Shown: piece by piece, positions 6,768 through 14,350 of the stretch
Position numbering within the stretch: position 1 is the stretch's first letter
How the letters are laid out: every line of letters starts with the position of its first letter
NCBI GenBank assembly: GCA_016712345.1
Contig: JADJRH010000011.1
Location: 1,116,001 to 1,180,000 of the forward strand
Direction: 5' to 3'
From: Polyangiaceae bacterium
GTDB taxonomy: Bacteria; Myxococcota_A; Polyangia; Polyangiales; Polyangiaceae
DNA: 64,000 nucleotides
The notes under the pieces: generated by a model
Database searches by the model: none
Seen by the model: only the letters and a program-made list of their open reading frames with translations
What the model was told of the DNA's origin: nothing
Position numbers and translations under genes: made by a program

Positions 6768-8039
6768 AAGAGGTTTTACGGCGCGCGGGCCAAACAGCGT
6801 GTATTCATCCGGCTGCACCCCGTGACATGAGCCGCGAACAGCGCAGTTTTCACACTCTTTTACGTACGTTCGAAAGCTCACAGGCCCCTTGGGCGACAAA
6901 TCCGTCGCTCGCCTGTCTGCCCCAAAAGCGCACAGCGGCGGCCCACACGGACCATCCATTCCAAACACCAACACCCCGTGTTTTTCAGCCTCATCCAGCG
7001 TTTTTCGCAACGACTCGCGCACGTCTTCAGGCTCGGCGATCACCTTGGTGATCAGGTCGTATTCATACGGCAGCACCGGAACCGAAATGCTCAGTCCGCC
7101 GAACCACCCCGAGCCCCCAAAGTGCTTCTTAATAAACCCCGGCACGTTCGGAAGGTCGTTCACCGTGTCGCGCGTGACCACAGCGTTTGCGATCACGTGT
7201 ACCTCGGCCCGCATCAACGCTTTGATCCCCGCCACCGTTTTGGCATGTGTACCCGGCGCGCGCGTCATCGCATCGCTCACATCGGCGTCGGCCGCGTGAA
7301 ACGACACAAACGCCCTTGAAAGACCGGCCTCTTTCAACTCCGCCGCAAACTCCGGGCGCTTTCCCAGTTGAATGGCGTTCGTTTCGATCACAACGTTTCT
7401 CATTCCCAACGAGCGCGCGTGCGCCACGTGTGAAACGAGCGCCCGATCCAACGTCGGCTCGCCCCCCGAAATCGTCAAATCGCGCGCCCCCATGGCAAAC
7501 AGATCTTCAATCCACGTTCGCACCTGATCCGCGCTGTACCCCGGCCACTGTCGTGATTGCCAACAGAACCCGCAATCTTGATTGCACCCAAATCCAGTGC
7601 GAACCAGCCCCTGACGCGGCTCAATCCCCTCCATCAACTGCCGAAAGTGCGAAAGCGGAACCCCCGTCGGCAAGTCGCGGAGCGCCTTCGCGTGGAGTTT
7701 GGCCGTTTTCCACTTCTCATTCGTGATCGCCACCGCGAGCCGCTCGCGAATTTTTTCAGTCGACGCCCGAAAACGCACAGCGATCGGTTGCGTTTCGCGC
7801 GTTGCAACCTCAAACCCACCCGCGGCGTTGGGCGCGATGTGTACACACGCAAACGCGGTGTTTCCGCTCCCCAAAATCAAGTCGATTCCGCTCCCCTCCG
7901 CTTGCACATCACGCAGATCCACGCCGAATTTCGGCAGCGGAAGGGGCAACGACGGCGCACCCACAAGCGCGTTGGCAATGGCCAGCTTGTGAACCCGCGC
8001 TTTAACTTCGGCCGGCTCGGGATCGCGAAAACCGCTCAC
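6765..8039 (-). CDS. radical SAM protein with C-terminal Cys-rich cluster
   Basis: About 424 residues from GTG 8039. An alternative TTG at 8075 adds 12 residues, and longer forms would run into the divergent gene. The radical SAM signature CNQDCGFC (CxxxCxxC) lies near residue 150 within TGFGCNQDCGFCWQSRQW, followed by the SISGGEPT-type loop (DLTISGGEPTLD) that contacts SAM. The C-terminus has further Cys (CGPPLC, CENC, GSC) that could hold an auxiliary cluster in SPASM/twitch fashion. The substrate is unknown and no peptide precursor gene is adjacent. It is divergent from the aminopeptidase, with a short shared promoter gap. Confidence 0.85.
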   Translation of the reverse strand: MSGFRDPEPAEVKARVHKLAIANALVGAPSLPLPLPKFGVDLRDVQAEGSGIDLILGSGNTAFACVHIAPNAAGGFEVATRETQPIAVRFRASTEKIRERLAVAITNEKWKTAKLHAKALRDLPTGVPLSHFRQLMEGIEPRQGLVRTGFGCNQDCGFCWQSRQWPGYSADQVRTWIEDLFAMGARDLTISGGEPTLDRALVSHVAHARSLGMRNVVIETNAIQLGKRPEFAAELKEAGLSRAFVSFHAADADVSDAMTRAPGTHAKTVAGIKALMRAEVHVIANAVVTRDTVNDLPNVPGFIKKHFGGSGWFGGLSISVPVLPYEYDLITKVIAEPEDVRESLRKTLDEAEKHGVLVFGMDGPCGPPLCAFGADRRATDLSPKGPVSFRTYVKECENCAVRGSCHGVQPDEYTLFGPRAVKPL

Positions 8040-8102
8040 TCGTCCAGCGTCGGTTGGGGGGGGCGCGCACGTCAAGCGCCGGTTTGGTGATAGCCTCGTC
8101 CC

Positions 8103-11100
8103 GTGCGCGCCCCCCGTCCTCTCGTTTCGTTGCTCGGCCTCGCAACGGTCCTCGCCGCGTGTGTTCCTCCCGAACCGGCGGCGCCCATTCCGCCGCCGTA
8201 CAAACCACCGCTGCCGCCCGTTCAGACTCAAGCTCCGGCCCCTCAAGTGCCTGTTGAACCGGTCCCGCTCGGTCGCCTCCCCACCGACGTTCAGCCCCTT
8301 CGCACAGCCCTATTTTTACAGATCGACCCGCGCGCCGAACGCATCTCCGGCACCGCGACAATCGAGGTGAACCTCACTCGCCCGCGCGATGTCATCTGGT
8401 TCCATGGCAAAAACATCCATTCGCGCGGTGCGTCCGTTCTTGTCACCGGCGCCAACATTCAAGCCACCTACCATGAGGTCGATCCGTCGGGAGTTGCCGC
8501 ACTTCGGTTGGATCGCCCCATTGGCCCTGGCCACGCTGTTCTACGGGTAGATTACGACGCCCCGTTTTCTACCGGTTCAGAAGGGCTCTACTTGGTAGAA
8601 AGGGGAGGTCAAAAATACGCCTTCACCCAGTTTGAAGCCGTTGCCGCACGTCAGGCGTTCCCATGTTTCGACGAGCCGGCGTTTAAAACCCCATTTGACC
8701 TTACCCTGTTTGTTCCGCGCGACATGGAGGCCATTGCCAACACGCGGGAAGTAGAGCGCACCTACGTTCAAAACGACTTGGTGCGCATTTCTTATGCGCC
8801 TACCCAACCTCTACCCAGTTATCTATTGGCCTTCGCCGTCGGCCCTCTCGATATTGTAAACGGATCTCCCATTGCCGCGAACACCGTCCGAAAACAACCC
8901 ATTCCACTGCGCGGTGTTGCCGTTCGCGGCCGCGGTAAAGAACTCACCTATGCTTTGGCTCACACGGCTGAAGTTGTCGCCACTCTCGAAGCGTACACAG
9001 GCATCGCCTACCCATTCGACAAACTCGACATTATCGCCGTCCCCGACAAGCGCGGCGCCATGGAAAACGCCGGTGCGATCACCTTCGCCGAGCAACTCCT
9101 GTTCATTGATGAAACGCGCGCTCCGCTCCGACAAAAACGCGCTTTTTGGTCGGTGATGACGCACGAGCTTGCCCATCAGTGGTTTGGCAACCTGGTGACC
9201 ATGCCCTGGTGGGATGATACCTGGCTCAAAGAAGCGTTTGCCACCTGGGCCACAGGACGCGTGTTGACTCAACTGCGACCCGAGGACGGTGTGGAGTTAA
9301 GCCGAACTCGAAGCACATTTGAATCCATGAATGCCGACGGGCTCGTCAGCGCGCGTCAGGTAAGGCAGGAGATCCGCAGCTCTCATGACATTCAAAATGC
9401 GTTTGACGACATCACCTACCGCAAGGGCGGCGGGGTCATTCGCATGTTTGAAGAGTGGATGGGCAAAGACGCCTTTCGCACCGGAGTCTCGTCCTACCTG
9501 TCCGCCCATGCCGGCTCCACAGCCACCGCCGACGACCTTTTTGCGGCCCTCTCGGTGAGCGCCGGACGCGATGTTTCCAGTTCGTTCCGCTCTTTTATCA
9601 ACCAGCCCGGTGTACCCCTGCTCGACACCGAGCTGATATGTTCACCCCAGGGCAATTACCTGACGGTCAAACAATCGCGCCACCTTCCCGTCGGGTCGGC
9701 CGGAGATTCCAATAAAACATGGCAAATTCCGGTTTGCGCCAAGTTTCCAAATGGCAAAAATGTGGAGCAAGTGTGTTCACTTTTCACCGGCTCCGCGGCA
9801 TCCATCCCATTGCCGGCTGCCAAGTGCCCGGCGTGGGTCATGCCCAATGCCGGAGCGTCCGGGTATTATCTATCCTCCATGCCGCTTGCCGACCTAAAAA
9901 AGCTGACAGGTGCGGCTCTAAAAGAACTCTCCCCGTCAGAACGTTTTGCTGTCGCCCACAACCTGAAAATGGCGTTTCAGCGCGGCACACCCGTTGCCGA
10001 CTTGTTGCCCCTCCTCAACTCCCTCGCCGGTCAACCTGACCCACCCATCGTCGCCGCGGTGATGGAACCATACCGAGTGGCCAAGAGTTGGTTTTCTACA
10101 AAGGCCGACCGCGAAGCGATTGAAAGTGAAGCCCGACGCGTGTTTGGCCCCGTGTGGAAAAACCTGGGTTGGGAGCCCAAAAAAGGCGCATCCGAAAACG
10201 ACGATCGGCGTGCCCTCCGGGCCGAATTGCTCCAGTTCATGGTGGTGACAGCCAATGACACCACTGTCAAAAAAGAAGCCGCGGCACGCGGTCGCGCCCA
10301 CGTCGGGTATGGAACCGACGGGGCGTTCCATCCTGAAGCTGTCGACGCCGATCTCGCCACACCGTGTCTAATCGCCGCGGCGCTCGACGGCGACACTGCT
10401 TTTTACGAGCACCTCGTTCGCACCCTGACAAAAACCCGTGACGATGTTGTGAAGAGCCGTATTGTTACCGCCCTGGCCTCGTTTCAGGATCCTGCCATTG
10501 CGGCTCGCGCCCTTGCTTTCTCGCTCGATCCGCAAATGCCTTCCACCGATCTGACAACAATTGTGGACATTCAACTGGGCTCGCCTATCACCCGCGCACG
10601 CGCTTTTGGCTGGTTTCAAGACAACCTTACCAACCTGGCCAACAGAAGAACGCCGTCGCGTCGAGGAACGCTGCCACTCTTGGCACGCGACCTCTGCGAG
10701 CGCCCATACGCCCTCGCGCTGTCCAGCCTGTTTGCCGACCGCATTGACGGGTATGAAGGTGGGCCCCGAAATCTCAACGCCGCGCTCGAATCCATTCATC
10801 TATGTTCGGCGCGTCGGGCTGTACAAGAAGCCAGCTTTCGCAAAGCCTTTAAAATGCCCGACCCGCCGGCCAAATCTGCCAGTTGGGATCCCGCCGATTC
10901 GTCGGGCAGCCCGTCGCTCTCGCAGGGGAGCAAATCTACCCGTTTGTCGTCTGCCGCGCAGGACAATGGGGTGATCGATCCTTGGCAAAAAAAGGGCGCC
11001 AAAACATCGGCGACCCCGTCTCCCACACCCAAATCGTCTCCACCTTCCTCCAACAAGAGCGACGTTGCCGACCCCTGGGCCAAGTCTAAAAAACCGGCGA

Positions 11101-11195
11101 AGCCGTCCACCCCATCGCCGTCAACCGGCTCCGGCTCCGCCGGGAAAACTCCCCCAAATGGTGTGATCGATCCCTGGGTAAAACCAAAACAGTGA
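8103..11195 (+). CDS. M1-family aminopeptidase, lipoprotein
   Basis: 1030 residues with signal peptide and lipobox (TVLAAC), so probably envelope-anchored. Gluzincin active site: exopeptidase motif GAMEN at 318-322, zinc motif HELAH at 354-358 with the downstream Glu in WLKEAFATW, and catalytic-domain Tyr region. An ERAP1-like helical C-terminal domain follows. The last about 120 residues are Ser/Pro/Lys-rich and carry three copies of a short motif (NGVIDPWQKKG, VADPWAKSKK, NGVIDPWVKPK). M1 enzymes remove N-terminal residues from peptides, so here it probably processes peptides outside the cytoplasm. GTG start. The stop overlaps the start of the next gene. Confidence 0.93.
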   Translation: MRAPRPLVSLLGLATVLAACVPPEPAAPIPPPYKPPLPPVQTQAPAPQVPVEPVPLGRLPTDVQPLRTALFLQIDPRAERISGTATIEVNLTRPRDVIWFHGKNIHSRGASVLVTGANIQATYHEVDPSGVAALRLDRPIGPGHAVLRVDYDAPFSTGSEGLYLVERGGQKYAFTQFEAVAARQAFPCFDEPAFKTPFDLTLFVPRDMEAIANTREVERTYVQNDLVRISYAPTQPLPSYLLAFAVGPLDIVNGSPIAANTVRKQPIPLRGVAVRGRGKELTYALAHTAEVVATLEAYTGIAYPFDKLDIIAVPDKRGAMENAGAITFAEQLLFIDETRAPLRQKRAFWSVMTHELAHQWFGNLVTMPWWDDTWLKEAFATWATGRVLTQLRPEDGVELSRTRSTFESMNADGLVSARQVRQEIRSSHDIQNAFDDITYRKGGGVIRMFEEWMGKDAFRTGVSSYLSAHAGSTATADDLFAALSVSAGRDVSSSFRSFINQPGVPLLDTELICSPQGNYLTVKQSRHLPVGSAGDSNKTWQIPVCAKFPNGKNVEQVCSLFTGSAASIPLPAAKCPAWVMPNAGASGYYLSSMPLADLKKLTGAALKELSPSERFAVAHNLKMAFQRGTPVADLLPLLNSLAGQPDPPIVAAVMEPYRVAKSWFSTKADREAIESEARRVFGPVWKNLGWEPKKGASENDDRRALRAELLQFMVVTANDTTVKKEAAARGRAHVGYGTDGAFHPEAVDADLATPCLIAAALDGDTAFYEHLVRTLTKTRDDVVKSRIVTALASFQDPAIAARALAFSLDPQMPSTDLTTIVDIQLGSPITRARAFGWFQDNLTNLANRRTPSRRGTLPLLARDLCERPYALALSSLFADRIDGYEGGPRNLNAALESIHLCSARRAVQEASFRKAFKMPDPPAKSASWDPADSSGSPSLSQGSKSTRLSSAAQDNGVIDPWQKKGAKTSATPSPTPKSSPPSSNKSDVADPWAKSKKPAKPSTPSPSTGSGSAGKTPPNGVIDPWVKPKQ

Positions 11196-12262
11196 AAGCG
11201 TTCTGCGCCGCGGCTTTACTTATTTTGCCACTTATCGGCTGTTTTCGCCACCGCGAAACACCGGTCGAGCCGCCGAAAGGAGCGCTCGCCGGGCTCTCCC
11301 CATCGGGGTTTAACCGTCAGATCGCCTGTGGCAAATGGGAAGAAGCCGCCGCCTCCGATCCCGAAGCCCTCCGCCACGTCAGCTTTCCTGAATTGTCGGC
11401 AAGCGCCTGCTATGTTCCTGTCAGGTACAAAGGGGAGGTTGCCCAGCCCGATCCCATCCCAAAAGGATGTGAATACCCATCGGAAAATGCTCGCACAACC
11501 CTGATTCGAGAACGCGATCGCTATTCCGCGATTGCCGGGGGTCGGCCGGTTTCCTCCCTCCCGCCCGAACTCGCATGTGTGCTTTCCACCGATGTGCTCA
11601 CCGCCGCCGCTCGCCAAAACGCCGCCGCACTCTCGGCGGTTCTACAGGATCTCGACGCCGGCCGTGTGTACCCTTACTCCGCCGTCGCCGTTTTCGGCTT
11701 TGGCCACCGCGATCACGGATCCAGTGTACTCACGGGGGTGGGTCCACAAGCCGATTGTGTACCCATGGTCAAGTCCGACTTTGACTTGTTATCCATCAAT
11801 GTCACACGAGCGGGTAGGGGAGCCATGGCCCACGCCGCTTCTGTGGCCCCCGTAGTCATCATGAGTGGAGGCGCGGTTCACTCCCCTCTGATCGAAGCGT
11901 TTGCTCTTGCCCACGTGGCGCGCTGCCGCTTTGGAGTCCCCCGAGATCGCATCCTTGTCGACCCCTGCGCCGACCATACTCATACAAATGTCAAACACAT
12001 GGGTAGTTTGGTGATCGCCCTCGGCGGTAAAACCGCATACGCCGTCACAGACAGCGGCATTCAGGCTGACTACCTCAACGAAGACACCATTTTTCGACTG
12101 ATCGGCGGTGATATTGACCAGCGAGCGCTCCGCGATTGGGGATACCTGCTCGGCTCTTGGCGCCGTGCCAGCGTGGGAATGTCCGCCGGATTTTGGCTCA
12201 CACCTTACCGTTTCTGGGCAGAGCCTACCGACGGATTGGGCTCGTTCTCATGTGTACGCTAA
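11192..12262 (+). CDS. DUF218 (YdcF/SanA-like) domain lipoprotein
   Basis: 356 residues. GTG start overlapping the previous stop (GTGA), so co-translated with the aminopeptidase. Signal peptide with lipobox LPLIGC. The C-terminal half shows the DUF218 pattern VVIMSGGAVHSPLIEAFALA...FGVPRDRILVDPCADHTHTN, found in proteins such as SanA and YdcF that bind nucleotide-like ligands or affect envelope barrier function. At least six Cys in the N-terminal half suggest disulfides. The exact activity is unknown. Confidence 0.75.
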   Translation: MKAFCAAALLILPLIGCFRHRETPVEPPKGALAGLSPSGFNRQIACGKWEEAAASDPEALRHVSFPELSASACYVPVRYKGEVAQPDPIPKGCEYPSENARTTLIRERDRYSAIAGGRPVSSLPPELACVLSTDVLTAAARQNAAALSAVLQDLDAGRVYPYSAVAVFGFGHRDHGSSVLTGVGPQADCVPMVKSDFDLLSINVTRAGRGAMAHAASVAPVVIMSGGAVHSPLIEAFALAHVARCRFGVPRDRILVDPCADHTHTNVKHMGSLVIALGGKTAYAVTDSGIQADYLNEDTIFRLIGGDIDQRALRDWGYLLGSWRRASVGMSAGFWLTPYRFWAEPTDGLGSFSCVR

Positions 12263-12270
12263 AGGTAGAG

Positions 12271-12405
12271 CGACCGCTGAAACGTCGCGCAACTACCCGA
12301 CGCGTTTCGAACCCTGTGACGTCTCTTCACCACGGAGTTCCCCAGCGGCGCATGCGCCGCTGGGGAACTCCGTGTTGAATACGATGTGTCAGGTGGCAGG
12401 GCATT
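12271..12405. repeat. dispersed intergenic repeat, copy B (inverted pair)
   Basis: Begins with CGACCGCTGAAACGTCGCGC (12271-12290), also found after the amine oxidase gene at 20032. The right half read on the minus strand is GCCCTGCCACCTGACACATC...ACACGGAGTTCCCC, matching copies A and C. A diverged left half reads in the opposite direction, so two units are joined head to head. Confidence 0.8.
12331..12374. terminator. perfect 44-bp palindrome
   Basis: Starts CACGGAGTTCCCCAGCGGCG and is its own reverse complement through the central GCATGC, with no loop or mismatch. It sits between convergent genes ending at 12262 and 12431. It could form a very stable RNA hairpin in both directions. The family membership with copies A and C shows it derives from a repeat, not from a simple terminator. 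Confidence 0.7.
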
Positions 12406-12430
12406 TCAGGTCGTTGCGAGGCGATCGTGA

Positions 12431-13264
12431 CTAAAACACGCCCTGAATGGTAAACCCAATGGGGGTGCCTTCAAGTGATTGACCGGTGGACTGGGTAGGT
12501 TCACTTTTGCGATCTCCCCGTGGCACGCTTTTCATTGGATGGGCGAGCGCCACAAGAGCGCCCACCGCGTGACCTATCAAATAACCGGCGGCGACATCTG
12601 ACCATGAGTGTTTTCCAGCAAACACCCTCAACCAAGCGGTGGTAAGAGCCATTGTCTCCACCATGGCAAACGCTCCCCACCTATAACCCCAGGGGCCCGC
12701 GCTTTGTGCCGCAAAAACAAGCCGCGTTCCCGCAAGCGCCCCCATGGGCGCCGTGTGACCCGACGGAAAAGCATCGTGCACAGTGGAAGTACACTTTCCG
12801 TTCACAAAGTGATGAGGCCGGCACCGCGCCGTCACTCGTTTTAACCCTTGTACAATAGCCGCCGAAAACAAAATGGACTCCGCATCGACCACCGTTGTGC
12901 GCCCTGCGTACACCGCCGAGCCACGCACTTGAGCCTCTTCGTAGTACCCTGTTTCAAAGGCAAAACCGCCGATCATGCCAAGGGTCAATCCACCGTACGC
13001 GCCCGTAAAGTCACTTACCCGATCGGCCGTTTTGTTGTGTTCGTGGTGGGCGTCCGGGCCCCAACCCGGTCTACCTATGGGTAGGTAGGTTGTCAGATTT
13101 GAAGCCGCCGCCGAAAGCACCAACAGCGCTTCACCCAGGGGTGCGCCAAATGCCCAATCGGGGTGATTGGGCGGACCGGCTTGTTGCGCCGCGCACGGGG
13201 TTGAAAAGGTCATCCACGCAGCGATGATACTCGCCCCACTCAGCCACGCGCGTTCTACATTCAC
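12431..13264 (-). CDS. PAP2-family phosphatase, membrane/periplasmic
   Basis: 277 residues from GTG 13264, which follows a GGTGGGGG Shine-Dalgarno-like sequence. A hydrophobic N-terminus ends in a likely signal cleavage region (FSTPCAAQQ). The three PAP2 signature blocks are present: KRVTARCRP, PSGHTAP and RVFAGKHSWSDVAAGYLIGH, containing the catalytic histidines. PAP2 enzymes dephosphorylate lipid phosphates such as phosphatidic acid or undecaprenyl diphosphate on the outer side of the membrane. A predicted Cys pair near CRPHHFVNGKC. It lies downstream of an unknown membrane protein on the same strand, 104 bp apart. Confidence 0.88.
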   Translation of the reverse strand: MNVERAWLSGASIIAAWMTFSTPCAAQQAGPPNHPDWAFGAPLGEALLVLSAAASNLTTYLPIGRPGWGPDAHHEHNKTADRVSDFTGAYGGLTLGMIGGFAFETGYYEEAQVRGSAVYAGRTTVVDAESILFSAAIVQGLKRVTARCRPHHFVNGKCTSTVHDAFPSGHTAPMGALAGTRLVFAAQSAGPWGYRWGAFAMVETMALTTAWLRVFAGKHSWSDVAAGYLIGHAVGALVALAHPMKSVPRGDRKSEPTQSTGQSLEGTPIGFTIQGVF

Positions 13265-13368
13265 GCCCCCACCGTACCAGACCGGCAGTCCGTCGCAACA
13301 ATCCTTCTCACACCCCCCACGGGCAACGGCATTCAAAACGTTTGCGTCACCCGTCGAGCGGAACGGCT

Positions 13369-14190
13369 CTACACAGTTGCGCTTGTCATTCCCGGCGGCG
13401 GTCTCTGACTGATCTGGTCCATATCCCACTGCCGCAGCTGACCGTGGTAGTCAATTCTCTGATTCATGTAATAGTAAGGAAAGGCCGCGCGCTGCACCGC
13501 GTTACCCAAGTCAATAGAACAGTATACTCCACCCAAAATGGGAGTATCAATCACCCGATCCCAGTGCATTAAAGGTACACACTCCATTCGCAGTCGAATG
13601 GAGGTTAGAAACGTTGCCCGGCCGCGGTTTGCCCCCTGCGCCATGCGGTGTTCGTAGTCAAGCGCCTGTGCACGGGATATCCAAAACCGCTTTTCAGTGG
13701 AGTTGTTTGAAATGCCATACTCTCGATAATTGGAGTTCCAAATCGACTGCATTTCTGTCTGCCCAACAACACGCCACACCCGCACATAGGCATTGTTTTC
13801 ATGCCATTCAGTCGCCGCTTCAATAGCGGATTGAATTAACTTCCCCAGTTCGGTGCCGGCCACCGCCAAGAGCACCAAGATTCCCCAAATGATCTCCCCT
13901 ACGTTCAGTCCACCGTCCGGCCACACGTCCGACTGAGCAATCAATGTCGGCTGAACGTCTGAAACACCCTGAAGCTCGGTGGGCAGAGCGGCCACGAGCA
14001 CCCCCCGCTCGGCGTCGGTCAGCAGTTTGGTGGGTGGAACTTGGGCAGCGATTAACACCTGCCCCCAACGTGTACACTTACCGGTTGCGTCGAGTCTGCC
14101 GCCGCAGACATCGCATTCGAGCGTTAACACCGCCACCTTCTCGGCGAGAGCGTAGCCCGTTGTCTGCCGTTGTTTCTTGTCTGCACCCAT
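13369..14190 (-). CDS. uncharacterised protein with zinc-knuckle-like start and one TM segment
   Basis: 273 residues from ATG 14190. The N-terminus has CDVCGGRLDATGKC, a possible metal site. A transmembrane stretch (IIWGILVLLAVAGTELGKLI) lies near residues 105-125. The C-terminal 150 residues are rich in aromatic residues and end in a Pro/Met tail. No family was recognised. It is divergent from vgrG with an AT-rich operator-bearing gap, so it may be co-regulated with the T6SS cargo genes. An immunity or toxin-handling role is only a guess. Confidence 0.6.
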   Translation of the reverse strand: MGADKKQRQTTGYALAEKVAVLTLECDVCGGRLDATGKCTRWGQVLIAAQVPPTKLLTDAERGVLVAALPTELQGVSDVQPTLIAQSDVWPDGGLNVGEIIWGILVLLAVAGTELGKLIQSAIEAATEWHENNAYVRVWRVVGQTEMQSIWNSNYREYGISNNSTEKRFWISRAQALDYEHRMAQGANRGRATFLTSIRLRMECVPLMHWDRVIDTPILGGVYCSIDLGNAVQRAAFPYYYMNQRIDYHGQLRQWDMDQISQRPPPGMTSATV

Positions 14191-14217
14191 TCGCGCCGCT
14201 CCTCGAACCTTCGTTGT

Positions 14218-14254
14218 TTAGCGCAGATTTGCTAAATGTACAGGCATTGTACAA
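14218..14254. promoter_or_regulatory. AT-rich divergent control region with two inverted repeats
   Basis: TTTAGC...GCTAAA (14218-14236) followed by TGTACA (14237-14242) and TTGTACAA (14247-14254), in the only AT-rich stretch between the unknown protein and vgrG. Plausible operators for the divergent genes. Confidence 0.45.
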
Positions 14255-14350
14255 TATTTGATTGATTTGTGTAAATAGTTGTGATGCCCTTCTCTTCGTC
14301 CCGCCCGACCCACAAAGTGATCGCGAAGCAAGTCTTCGCTTGGGAAAGGA

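Noticed and set aside
12108..12434. Reading frame over the intergenic repeat
   Set aside because: Crosses the 44-bp palindrome and has no conserved protein character.
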